Source of the DNA: Magnetococcales bacterium WMHbinv6
Lineage (GTDB): Bacteria > Pseudomonadota > Magnetococcia > Magnetococcales > Magnetaquicoccaceae
Reading direction: 5' to 3'
NCBI GenBank assembly: GCA_002753135.1
Contig: PDZV01000010.1
Span: forward strand, 1 to 64,000
DNA length: 64,000 nucleotides
This document shows, piece by piece, positions 1-8,028 of this stretch. The notes below the pieces were generated by a model that saw only the letters and a program-made list of their open reading frames with translations, made no database searches and was not told the origin of the DNA. Both the position numbers and the translations under genes were made by a program. The first letter of the stretch is position 1; each line of letters starts with the position of its first letter.

Positions 1-1
1 G

Positions 2-180
2 CAGAGGCGGAGCCTCTGTTTCTGGTGCGCTTGCACCGAAGCAGATTTGGCGTAGCCAAATCTGCGCAGCGCACCACAATCTGTGCCCCGCAGGGGCACG
101 CTTTGGGAGGGCTATGCTTTTGTGGCGGTGCCTTGCACAACAAGCCAAGGCCCTTTTTGCCTTGGCGCAGCACCGCCACG
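2..180. repeat. cluster of nested palindromes
   Basis: Four consecutive inverted repeats fill this stretch. A 7-bp stem pairs 2-8 with 12-18. A 9-bp stem pairs 23-31 with 68-76 and encloses a perfect 11-bp hairpin (41-51 with 55-65, loop GTA). A 7-bp GC hairpin pairs 83-89 with 93-99. A 10-bp stem pairs 122-131 with 170-179 and encloses an 8-bp hairpin (144-151 with 159-166). No coding frame with a good start was seen. It may be an intergenic repeat family, a folded RNA, or the end of an element that begins before the window. The rest of the leader up to 298 shows nothing recognisable beyond the ribosome binding site of the next gene. Confidence 0.75.
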
Positions 181-298
181 GTCTTGTGACTTGCCAAGGC
201 GATTGCCCTGCCGGATTATCCGCTTGACTCCGGCAAAATCGTCGATATGATCAGCACAAAGAAACACTTTTCAGCCATCAGCAAAGGGATTGAACACG

Positions 299-1138
299 AT
301 GAAACGATGGATCATTTTCGGGTTATTGTGCAGCCTTGCGGGGTTCGTCCCGTCTGCCCGGGCCGATGTGATGCTCCTGGCACACGGTTACCTGAGCAGC
401 GCCGCCACCTGGGAAGCCAGTGGCATTACCGAGCAGCTTGAACAAAATCAATGGTATCGGGCAGGCATTCTCAGTACCGGCCCCAGCGGGGTGCAGATGC
501 TGCCCAGCGCACGCCATCGGGCCAACCCTGACAAACAACCAGCCAACAAAGTCTATCTGGCCGAACTGCCTTCAACCGCACCGATCGGAATTCAGGCAGA
601 TCATCTGCAGGCCATGCTGCGCTTTATCAACAGCCAGCACCCCAAAGAAAAAATTATCCTGGTCGGTCACTCGGTGGGTGGCGTCGTCGCCCGTCTGGTC
701 CTGGTCCGCAGCCAAATCCCGAACGCCCATGCCCTGATTACCATCGCCTCCCCCCACCTGGGAACCCCGCTGGCAGAGACAGCCCTCAACGCCACCTCTG
801 ATATTTGGCCCGTCGAGGTGATCAAGGATTTTTTTGGCGGCAACAGTTACCAGACTCTGCGCTACTCCCGTGGCCTCTATATCGATATTGTCCGCCCCTG
901 GCCCGGTTCGCTGCTCTTCTGGCTGAACGGTCAACCCCATCCGCCACTGAAATATGTCTCCATCGTGCGCAGCCAACCCTTTGTCCTCTGGGGTGATCTG
1001 CTGGTGCCCGGTACCAGCCAGGATATGAACCATGTGCCACCACTGGCCGGCAAGGCAACCCTCTACACCAGCGCCACCGGTCATGAACTTCATCCCGGCG
1101 ATGGTCCGTTGCTGCTCACCATTCTCAAATCTCTGTAA
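299..1138 (+). CDS. exported alpha/beta-hydrolase (lipase/esterase-like)
   Basis: The 279-residue product has an N-terminal signal peptide: MKRW, a hydrophobic run, then cleavage near SARA-DV. The mature part starts with the oxyanion-type segment LLAHGYLS. The nucleophile elbow GHSVGG places the catalytic Ser near residue 125, followed by a helix rich in small residues. A His in TGHELHP near the C-terminus is the likely third triad member. This layout fits periplasmic or secreted lipases/esterases of the alpha/beta-hydrolase fold; the substrate cannot be told. The ATG at 299 is preferred over an in-frame TTG at 290 because AAAGGG lies about 10 bases upstream of the ATG. It faces the next gene tail to tail across a strong hairpin. 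Confidence 0.85.
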   Translation: MKRWIIFGLLCSLAGFVPSARADVMLLAHGYLSSAATWEASGITEQLEQNQWYRAGILSTGPSGVQMLPSARHRANPDKQPANKVYLAELPSTAPIGIQADHLQAMLRFINSQHPKEKIILVGHSVGGVVARLVLVRSQIPNAHALITIASPHLGTPLAETALNATSDIWPVEVIKDFFGGNSYQTLRYSRGLYIDIVRPWPGSLLFWLNGQPHPPLKYVSIVRSQPFVLWGDLLVPGTSQDMNHVPPLAGKATLYTSATGHELHPGDGPLLLTILKSL

Positions 1139-1144
1139 ACCGTC

Positions 1145-1183
1145 TGCCAACACGGAAGCGGCAGTGCCGCTCCCGTGTTGGCA
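1145..1183. terminator. bidirectional hairpin terminator
   Basis: Arms 1145-1163 and 1165-1183 pair over 19 bases with one mismatch, forming a long stem between two convergent genes whose stops lie at 1138 and 1187. There is no long T-run on either strand, so termination by hairpin alone is inferred from position. Confidence 0.65.
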
Positions 1184-1186
1184 AAT

Positions 1187-1801
1187 TCAATCCAACAGTT
1201 CCGTCTGATCGACCCAAGAGTGCGAATCTTCTGTCACTTGCCAATCCAATTGGGAAATTTCATCATTCGACAAACAAAAGTTGATCGCTTCCAGGGTCAA
1301 ATGGTGCAACCGTTCCGCATCGGAATGGGCTTGCGGCATCTCTTGCAAAAATAACGGGGAAATATAGGAATCAAGCGCAAAGGAGGGATACAACAAACGT
1401 TCTTCCGTGTGAAACCGCTCTGCCAAAGCCTGCGCCAACTCCTGCAGATCATTGACAAAACCCTCAACATATTCATCTCGGCGTTCAGACCACTGCCATT
1501 TGGTAAAAAAAAATTGAATCGCGCGGGCCAACTCCAAACCCGACTGCCAAAACCCTTGAAAAACCAATTGTTGATTGTGGTTGCCTTGCCGCAACACCCA
1601 GGCAAACAACAGCTTTTGCTCCTGCTCCACATGGTTGATCAGCAAATCTTTCAGCTGTTGCAGATCGGCAGCCGTGCGCAGACCGATGCCCAGCCAAGCC
1701 CCCTGGCGCAGATGGCCGACCAGACTCTCCAGTGTCTCTTCTATCTCGCGATGTTGCACCATCAGCAAATCGACAACAATGGCTCGCTCTGGCTCCTCCA
1801 C
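1187..1801 (-). CDS. hemerythrin (HHE)-like protein
   Basis: This is a 204-residue soluble, mostly helical protein. Histidine/acid pairs typical of the hemerythrin HHE cation-binding fold are visible: MVQHREIEETLE near residue 16, INHVEQEQ further on, and RFHTEERLLYP near residue 140. Such proteins carry a di-iron site that binds O2 or NO. The frame is open far upstream into the deacetylase gene, but the only well-placed signal is GGGAG 7 bases before a GTG at 1801. An internal ATG at 1762 has no binding site. A distant relation to the Rsd/AlgQ anti-sigma fold is an alternative. It is the last gene of the minus-strand run. Confidence 0.6.
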   Translation of the reverse strand: MEEPERAIVVDLLMVQHREIEETLESLVGHLRQGAWLGIGLRTAADLQQLKDLLINHVEQEQKLLFAWVLRQGNHNQQLVFQGFWQSGLELARAIQFFFTKWQWSERRDEYVEGFVNDLQELAQALAERFHTEERLLYPSFALDSYISPLFLQEMPQAHSDAERLHHLTLEAINFCLSNDEISQLDWQVTEDSHSWVDQTELLD

Positions 1802-1878
1802 ACAACAACTCCCGTTTTTTGATGACCTCTTAACAGCGCAACACTCTACCGTTTCGCCGCAGGCCTGGCAACAGACTA

Positions 1879-2838
1879 TTAACCATCCGGCATGAAACGA
1901 ATCACCGTCGACGGCAACAACGGCACGGCAGAGGCCGGCATCACCCGACCCTCTATCGGTACAGATGCAGAAACCGGTACCAGTTTGCCCTCCTCCGGCA
2001 CGGAGGGCGTCACCGGTGTCACCACCTCCACCGGGGCAGGTGGACATCCCCGACCCTGTACCCGACAGGCGGCCATCTGCACCGTGCGCCGCCATTCAGC
2101 CAGCGAAACAAAACGATACCGCTCCCGCACCGCCGCCTGCAGTATCTCCGGCAAGGCGCGCAAGGTGTTGGCATGGGTACTGTGAAACAGAATCACCGCC
2201 CCTGGATGAAAGCGCCGAATCACGTTGCGCGCCATCACCTGGGCTGGTACTCCAGCCCAATCGCGTGAATCAATGGTCCACAAAATGGTCTCCATGCCCT
2301 GATCCTTCGCCTCCTGAACCACCCGCCGGTTAAAATCCCCATACGGAGGCCGGAACCAGGTAAACGATAACCCCAACTGACCAAACACCTCTTTGCCCTG
2401 ACGAAAATCGGCTGTCAAACTCTTCGCACTCAACCAGCTGAGTTGCTGATGCCGATAGGAGTGATAGCCAAGCTCGTGCCGTGTGGCTGACATCTCCTTG
2501 ACAATATGTGGCATTGCTTTGATTTTGTTACCGATATAAAAAAAGGCTGCCGGTATATCCTGGCGGTCCAAAAGAGAAGCAATCGCCAAATCCCGCTCAT
2601 CCGGCCCGTCATCGAAGGTCAGCGCCATGATCCGCTCCTCCGGCAACGTCAACCAATCCATGGAAAACTGTTCTGCACTGCTGGGATACAAATAACGGGG
2701 ATTGAAGGGCATTGCCCCCGCTTTGGCCACATGCCGACTCTCTGCCGACGGTCCCTCTACCGCCGACACGCCTGTCGGCCACAACGCCAACAGGAGCCAG
2801 AAACCGCACAACCAACCGGCAAGGCACGCTTTTTTCAT
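1879..2838 (-). CDS. exported polysaccharide deacetylase (NodB domain)
   Basis: The 319-residue product begins with a clear signal peptide (MKKACLAGWLCGFWLLLAL, ending near VSA). The NodB/carbohydrate esterase 4 domain follows: TFDDGP gives the catalytic Asp and first metal ligand, HSYRHQQLS the two His ligands, RPPYGDFN motif 3, and TIDSRDW motif 4. Family members remove N- or O-acetyl groups from chitin-like glycans, peptidoglycan or exopolysaccharide. A Pro/Val-rich tail of about 60 residues follows the domain. The start is fixed by GGAAG upstream of the ATG and by the signal peptide. It is coupled to the end of the pilus operon through a tiny ORF, suggesting an envelope or biofilm-matrix role. 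Confidence 0.88.
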   Translation of the reverse strand: MKKACLAGWLCGFWLLLALWPTGVSAVEGPSAESRHVAKAGAMPFNPRYLYPSSAEQFSMDWLTLPEERIMALTFDDGPDERDLAIASLLDRQDIPAAFFYIGNKIKAMPHIVKEMSATRHELGYHSYRHQQLSWLSAKSLTADFRQGKEVFGQLGLSFTWFRPPYGDFNRRVVQEAKDQGMETILWTIDSRDWAGVPAQVMARNVIRRFHPGAVILFHSTHANTLRALPEILQAAVRERYRFVSLAEWRRTVQMAACRVQGRGCPPAPVEVVTPVTPSVPEEGKLVPVSASVPIEGRVMPASAVPLLPSTVIRFMPDG

Positions 2839-3026
2839 AAAATTGTCACTTCCTTCAGCAAACTGATCTTCCGCTGCCTCACCCATCGGTTTGAGGCACA
2901 TTTTTCTGCCTGGCCCTGATCCCCTTTTGCCTTTGCCGCCGGGTTTTTGTCGGCCATCACGACAATTGCCACTGCAAAGCATACCTTATGCCACTCACTG
3001 CAGGCGGCAGGCGACCCTCTGCTCAT
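2835..3026 (-). CDS. tiny ORF coupled at both ends, function unknown
   Basis: This 63-residue frame starts in an ATGA overlap with the stop of the PilN-like gene. It ends in another ATGA overlap with the start of the deacetylase. The middle has a short hydrophobic patch (CFAVAIVVMA), and the tail is basic. No family is recognised. Exact 4-base coupling at both sides is the only argument that it is translated; its codons may simply carry the ribosome binding site of the next gene. It could be a decayed pilus gene such as mshJ or mshK. Confidence 0.35.
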   Translation of the reverse strand: MSRGSPAACSEWHKVCFAVAIVVMADKNPAAKAKGDQGQAEKCASNRWVRQRKISLLKEVTIL

Positions 3027-3724
3027 TTACCCAACAGAATTCCCTTCAACCCCTCCTTTTTTTCCACTTCCTCTTTTTCTGCTTTGCTCAAATCTCCCTT
3101 CCAGGCCCGCTGCAGCAGTTCCAGGCGTGTGGCAAAGGCAAACCGTGTCTGCTGCAGATGATCACCGGCAGTTGGCAGCATCCCGACCTGAAAATAGGGA
3201 AATTGTATCCCCTTGAACGCCCCCTCTTCGCTCAGGCGACGCACCACATCCAAAATTTCTTTGGCCTGCAACGTGCGTCCCACCAGCACAATCTGCCGCC
3301 CGCCATCCAGCAACTGCACCTGCGTCAACCAAATATCCGACCACTCCCCGCGTGCCAATTGGGTAAACTGTGCCGAAAAACCCTGTCGGTTGCCAATCCG
3401 TTGCCCGGACAACAACTCCAACACCTGCTTTTTGCTCTTGATCTCTTTCTCCAACCCCTCCAGACGCTCCAGCAGGGCCGGATCCTCCTCGCTTTTGGGA
3501 AAAACTGCCGTCAACTGTTTCCAACGGCTTTTCAAAAGCTGCTCCTGATTTTGCAACTGGCTGACATGCCAATAGAGATAAGTGCTGTGTCCCCATAAAA
3601 CGATGCCGCTCACGATGACCAGCGTCGAGGCGATCAGCACCAGCCAAAAAGCCTTTTCCGCATCCAGCCAATCGTTTTTGACCGAAAACAGATCTTCCTG
3701 CAATAAATTGATGTGCGGCCTCAT
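3023..3724 (-). CDS. PilN-like type IV pilus / MSHA biogenesis inner-membrane protein
   Basis: The 233-residue product opens with RPHINLL, close to the INLLPWR start of PilN proteins. PilN uses this stretch to bind PilM in the cytoplasm. One membrane helix follows (AFWLVLIASTLVIVSGIVLW). Next comes a coiled coil at about residues 55-100 and then a small alpha/beta domain typical of the periplasmic PilN fold. The tail is Lys/Glu-rich. It overlaps the MshI-like (PilM-like) gene by 4 bases, and the two probably form the PilM-PilN platform. In MSHA loci the equivalent is sometimes called MshI2. Confidence 0.7.
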   Translation of the reverse strand: MRPHINLLQEDLFSVKNDWLDAEKAFWLVLIASTLVIVSGIVLWGHSTYLYWHVSQLQNQEQLLKSRWKQLTAVFPKSEEDPALLERLEGLEKEIKSKKQVLELLSGQRIGNRQGFSAQFTQLARGEWSDIWLTQVQLLDGGRQIVLVGRTLQAKEILDVVRRLSEEGAFKGIQFPYFQVGMLPTAGDHLQQTRFAFATRLELLQRAWKGDLSKAEKEEVEKKEGLKGILLGK

Positions 3725-4677
3725 CGCTCATCCACCTCAATTGGCCGCAAGGCCTCCCCCAAAGCCGGTAACAGATGGTAAAAGCTCACTTCATCCACCG
3801 ACTGCTCCGCCGGCAAAAATTGATCCGGTCGCAAACGTTTGATGCGCACACTCAAACGCATGGCCAACGCCTCGCGCATTTTCCCCTCTTTGTGTGGTTC
3901 GCTGACCAGATAGAGAATATCCACCGGCGTCTGCGTAAAGGTGGTTTCGACAAAATCCAATGCCCGCTGGATCTCCCCGGCTACACCATCGACAACCGCC
4001 ATGTTGCCCGCCTCATCCTCCGTATCCCAACTGCGCAGCCGACGGGTAAAAAACAAATTGCCCTCCCGGGCAATCAACACCATACCCATCTCACCCCCTG
4101 GCGGATAATACAACAAAGCAACCCCCTGTTTGCTCTCCGGCAGATAGGCGAGAATATTGTTCAGGGCCAACTCCGGCACCTCAATTGCCTGCAAACGCAA
4201 CCGGGATGGCCGCAACACATTCAACTGCTCCTGAATCACCTTGCGCTCGGTGGCCACCACATAAACACGCCGTTGGGGCAACACCCGGATCGGATCCGGA
4301 ATATAAAAACAGTCCACCACCGCCTCATCGACCGAAAAACTCAAGCGATCACGCACAATCCACTTCATGGCCGCCGCCAGCTCTTTTTTCTCTACATTCG
4401 CCGCTTCATTGGGAAACAGATCATAACTCTCCATTGCCAGACAGTAGTTGAACGGTGTCTTCAGCAACCCCTGCTCACTGGCCAGCGTATACAACAGCGG
4501 GGCCTTGCCGCTTGGACCATCCCATGCCTGCCATAACTGTACCTGAATCCGTGGCGACTCCTGCCCCTGCATTCCCTGCACCGCCACCATCCCCACCCCG
4601 CGCTCGTTCCAGCAGATGCCCGCCTGTAACCCATGCGATACCTTGCGCAGCACTATTTTTTTGAACAGATCCTTCAT
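3721..4677 (-). CDS. mshI: MshI-like pilus platform protein (PilM-like)
   Basis: This 318-residue protein has no membrane segment. It opens with a basic helix and then an actin-like/PilM-type start (SHGLQAGICWNERGVGMVAV). Its mid-region (FNYCLAMESYDLF ... ELAAAMKWIVRDRLSF) resembles MshI/PilM proteins that sit on the cytoplasmic face and link the assembly ATPase to PilN. The context supports this: the GspF-family gene lies just upstream and the PilN-like gene overlaps downstream. The call rests on position and general family look more than on a signature motif. Confidence 0.65.
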   Translation of the reverse strand: MKDLFKKIVLRKVSHGLQAGICWNERGVGMVAVQGMQGQESPRIQVQLWQAWDGPSGKAPLLYTLASEQGLLKTPFNYCLAMESYDLFPNEAANVEKKELAAAMKWIVRDRLSFSVDEAVVDCFYIPDPIRVLPQRRVYVVATERKVIQEQLNVLRPSRLRLQAIEVPELALNNILAYLPESKQGVALLYYPPGGEMGMVLIAREGNLFFTRRLRSWDTEDEAGNMAVVDGVAGEIQRALDFVETTFTQTPVDILYLVSEPHKEGKMREALAMRLSVRIKRLRPDQFLPAEQSVDEVSFYHLLPALGEALRPIEVDER

Positions 4678-4707
4678 GCACGCACTTCCTCACCTCTTTA
4701 CTGCCGG

Positions 4708-5931
4708 TTAAAGACGGCTGGCACCGCGGATCATATCCCATAACGGTACAAACACCCCCATGGCCAGAATCATCACCATGATACCCATCATGGCAGTGAT
4801 GATCGGCTCAATGACACCGCTCAAGGTTTTGACCGCATATTCCACTTCCTGTTCATAAAACAACGCCACATCGCTCATGGTCTGTTCAATGGCACCAGTC
4901 TCTTCACCGACAGCGATCATCTGAATCACCAACGGCGGAAACAGGCTGGTGGCATAGGCAGCCTGGACCAGGGTATCACCCCGCTCGATGCTCCACATGA
5001 TCTGGCGAATGCGACTGGCCATGTAGCGATTATCCACCGCCTGCGAAACCGACTCCAACACGTTGAGAATCGGCACCCCGGAGCGGATGCCCATGGCAAA
5101 AGAGCGGGCAAAGCGAGCCAACGTACCCCGTTTGATAATGCTGCCCACCACCGGCAACTGAAACTTGACCCCGCCCCACCACAAATCGCCGTCGGCAGTC
5201 TGAATATAGGCGGAAAAGCCCCAAATCGTTCCAGTCAGGCCGAGCAATAATAAATACCAATAATCAACGACAAAATGGGAAACCGCCATCAGTACCCGGG
5301 TCTGCCAGGGCAGATCCATCTTTAACGAAGCAAAAAAATCAAAAAAATTCGGCAACACATAGTAGGTCATCACAAACATGGCAATCGCCATGCCGGCCAA
5401 CAAAAATAACGGATACTGCATCGCCGAACGAATCTGTTTGCGCGTGTGGTAATCCAACTCCAAATAGCGATACAACTGGCCGAAAGCCTCCTCCAGCCGA
5501 CCGGTCTGCTCACCCACCTTGACCATATTGACAAACAGTCGACTGAAAATTTTCGGATGTTCAGCCATGCAGCCCGACAAATCCTTGCCTGCCTCCAGAC
5601 CATCGGAAATTTGACCGAGGGCGCTGTACAACATTTTGTTGTTCACCCCACCCTGCACGCCGCGAATCGCCCGGTTGATCGGCACCCCGGAACGGACCAA
5701 GGTCTGCATCTGCCGACACAACAGGACAATATGTTCCGGACGCGGCGGTGAACTGCCTAACAGCCCTTCCAATCGTCCCAAACCGACAATGCGATCCTGC
5801 GGCTTGACCGTCAACGGCACAATGCCACGTTGCAACAGTTGGCTGGCCGCCTCTTCCGCCGAATTGGCCGGCAACTCGCCGGTCACCGTTTTACCCTGAC
5901 GATTGCGCCCTTTGTAGACAAAAATATTCAT
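4708..5931 (-). CDS. mshG: MSHA biogenesis protein MshG (GspF/PilC family)
   Basis: The 407-residue product starts with the short F-Y-K-G-R-N-R-Q-G-K segment typical of GspF/PilC proteins. Two T2SSF domains follow, at about residues 68-190 and 270-395, each with the G-x-x-L conserved helices (GLEAGKDLSGCMAEH and RGDTLVQAAYATSLFPPL). The VGEETG-type motif appears twice (KVGEQTGRLEE and AVGEETGAIEQ). Membrane helices lie near 170-195, 215-240 and 375-400. This is the inner-membrane platform on which the assembly ATPase acts. It is the usual partner of MshE, encoded directly upstream. Confidence 0.88.
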   Translation of the reverse strand: MNIFVYKGRNRQGKTVTGELPANSAEEAASQLLQRGIVPLTVKPQDRIVGLGRLEGLLGSSPPRPEHIVLLCRQMQTLVRSGVPINRAIRGVQGGVNNKMLYSALGQISDGLEAGKDLSGCMAEHPKIFSRLFVNMVKVGEQTGRLEEAFGQLYRYLELDYHTRKQIRSAMQYPLFLLAGMAIAMFVMTYYVLPNFFDFFASLKMDLPWQTRVLMAVSHFVVDYWYLLLLGLTGTIWGFSAYIQTADGDLWWGGVKFQLPVVGSIIKRGTLARFARSFAMGIRSGVPILNVLESVSQAVDNRYMASRIRQIMWSIERGDTLVQAAYATSLFPPLVIQMIAVGEETGAIEQTMSDVALFYEQEVEYAVKTLSGVIEPIITAMMGIMVMILAMGVFVPLWDMIRGASRL

Positions 5932-6017
5932 CGCCTGTTACCAGCCAGTTGCCGCCTTCCATCCTCTGAGCTTGTCACCACTCTGCTGTTGCGCCGCGAC
6001 GATTGATGCACCCGCTC

Positions 6018-8003
6018 TCAGTCGGTAGCAAACTCGGCACTGCTCAACTCCTCTTCCGTCGGGACAATGCCGCTGTCAACGACCGCCACGGCCTGCTCAC
6101 CACTCAAACGAATGGCCTCTTCCAGGGTGGTAATACCCTGTATTGCCAATTGCAAGCCAGCCCGCGGTAACGGCACCATCTGTTTTTGATGTCTGGCGCG
6201 CTCGAGAAACGCGGTGGTATCATTCTGACGAATGGTATTGGCCAACTCGGTATCAATTTCCAACAACTCGCCCACCGGCACACGTCCCGCATAGCCGGTC
6301 TGCAAGCAGTGGGGACACCCCTCCCCCTTGCGGAAACCCTGTGTCCCCACCTCTGCCGGCAACATATTCTGCAACCAGGCCAACTCCTGCACCGTCGGTT
6401 GATGATCAACGCTGCAATGGGAACAAATTTTGCGCAACAGTCGCTGTGCCAACACCGCCAACACCGACGCCGCCACCGCATACCCTTTCATGCCAATTTC
6501 AAACAGGCGAATAATGGTCGAGGCCGCATCGTTGGTATGCAGGGTGGATAAGACCAAATGGCCGGTCAACGCCGCCCGAATGGCAATTTCCGCCGTCTCC
6601 TCATCACGCATTTCACCGACCAGAATAATATCCGGATCCTGCCGCAAAATGGTGCGCAACACCGTCGCAAAGCCCAAGCCGATCTTGTTGTTGACCTGGA
6701 CCTGATTGATGCGATCCATCCGGTATTCCACCGGATCCTCGACGGTGATAATTTTTTTATCCGCTGTATTCAATTCATTCAGTGCCGCATACAAGGTGGT
6801 CGTTTTGCCGCTTCCGGTCGGCCCGGTCACCAGAATAATGCCGTTCGGCTTGTGGATTAAACGGCGCAACTGCTCGACCATCAAGCCGGAAAAGCCGACC
6901 TGATGCAAACGGGTGTTGCCCGTGGCCTGCCGGAACAGACGCATCACCACCGATTCCCCATTCTGCGTCGGCAAGGTGGACATGCGCACATCGACCGGAA
7001 TTTCATCCACCTCCATGCTGAAACGACCATCCTGCGACAAACGCCGCTCGGAAATTTCCAAACCAGCCATCAACTTGAGTTTGGATAACAACGGAATCGA
7101 TACCGCCTTTTCCCGAATCACCTGCTCATGCAGAACCCCATCCACCCGCTTGCGCACCCGCAAGACATGCACACCCGGTTCAATGTGTATGTCCGAGGCG
7201 TTGCGGCGCACCGCATCCTCAAACAAAGATTGTAAAATTTTGACCACCGGCGCATCCTGGGCGGCGTTGTTCTGCTCGAACTGGTCCAAATCGACCCGGT
7301 TGCGGCGCATCTCGGCACCCAGCTCGGAGACCAACCCCTGGATTTCACCCGTCTTACGGAAAATGCGATCCAATACCTGTCGCAACTGCTTGTCGAGAAT
7401 CAGTGCCAGCTGTACCGGATGACGCAATAACTGGTGCAGCTCATCAACCGCCAACAGATCGGTCGGATCGACCATGCCAACCAGAATGGTACCGTGCTGC
7501 TGTAAAATCGGTACCGCACGCAAACGGCGGATGGTCTCCTCATCCATCAATTTGACCACCTTTTCCTGAATCTCGATGGTACTCAGATCCAGACACTCCA
7601 TCCCCACCCGGCCAGCGAGAAAGCGGGCAAACTCCACCTCGGTCATCAATTCCAGATTGACCAGCGCTTCGCCGAAACGGACCCCCGTGCGTTTTTGTTC
7701 CTTCAAAACCTGCTGCAGCTGCTCACTGGTGATAATATTGGCCTGCACCAGTGCATCGCCCATCATCAATTTGCGACGTTTGTTGCTTAAATATTCATCC
7801 AGCTGCGCTTGGCTAAGCAGTTGCAGGGCCAGCAGCGCCGAACCCAGTTTGACATCCTTGAGTTCCTGATAGCGCAGGGCCTGCTGCAGCTGCTCCTGGG
7901 TAATCACCCCATCGGCCAGCAACAGATCTCCCAATTTCAGGCGTCGCCCCACGGCCTCCCCAGCCGCGCTGGCCGTCCCGGAAGAAAAAGCCACGCTTGC
8001 CAT
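6018..8003 (-). CDS. mshE: MSHA pilus extension ATPase MshE (GspE/PilB family)
   Basis: The 661-residue ATPase drives pilus polymerisation. The N-terminal third holds four repeats of an L-G-x-x-L ... L-x-x-x-L-x-x-Q pattern at about residues 24-46, 52-72, 81-103 and 109-130. This fits tandem MshEN units, which bind c-di-GMP in MshE homologues. The secretion-ATPase core follows: Walker A GPTGSGKTT, an Asp box (VEDPVEYR), Walker B (PDIILVGEMRDEETAE) and a His box (TLHTNDA). A tetracysteine zinc motif appears as C-S-H-C and C-P-H-C. The ATG at 8003 has AAAGGAAA about 10 bases upstream; the longer frame has no signal. It lies between mshN and mshG, as in Vibrio-type MSHA loci. Confidence 0.92.
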   Translation of the reverse strand: MASVAFSSGTASAAGEAVGRRLKLGDLLLADGVITQEQLQQALRYQELKDVKLGSALLALQLLSQAQLDEYLSNKRRKLMMGDALVQANIITSEQLQQVLKEQKRTGVRFGEALVNLELMTEVEFARFLAGRVGMECLDLSTIEIQEKVVKLMDEETIRRLRAVPILQQHGTILVGMVDPTDLLAVDELHQLLRHPVQLALILDKQLRQVLDRIFRKTGEIQGLVSELGAEMRRNRVDLDQFEQNNAAQDAPVVKILQSLFEDAVRRNASDIHIEPGVHVLRVRKRVDGVLHEQVIREKAVSIPLLSKLKLMAGLEISERRLSQDGRFSMEVDEIPVDVRMSTLPTQNGESVVMRLFRQATGNTRLHQVGFSGLMVEQLRRLIHKPNGIILVTGPTGSGKTTTLYAALNELNTADKKIITVEDPVEYRMDRINQVQVNNKIGLGFATVLRTILRQDPDIILVGEMRDEETAEIAIRAALTGHLVLSTLHTNDAASTIIRLFEIGMKGYAVAASVLAVLAQRLLRKICSHCSVDHQPTVQELAWLQNMLPAEVGTQGFRKGEGCPHCLQTGYAGRVPVGELLEIDTELANTIRQNDTTAFLERARHQKQMVPLPRAGLQLAIQGITTLEEAIRLSGEQAVAVVDSGIVPTEEELSSAEFATD

Positions 8004-8028
8004 CGCTGCACGGTTTCCTTTGTGACTG

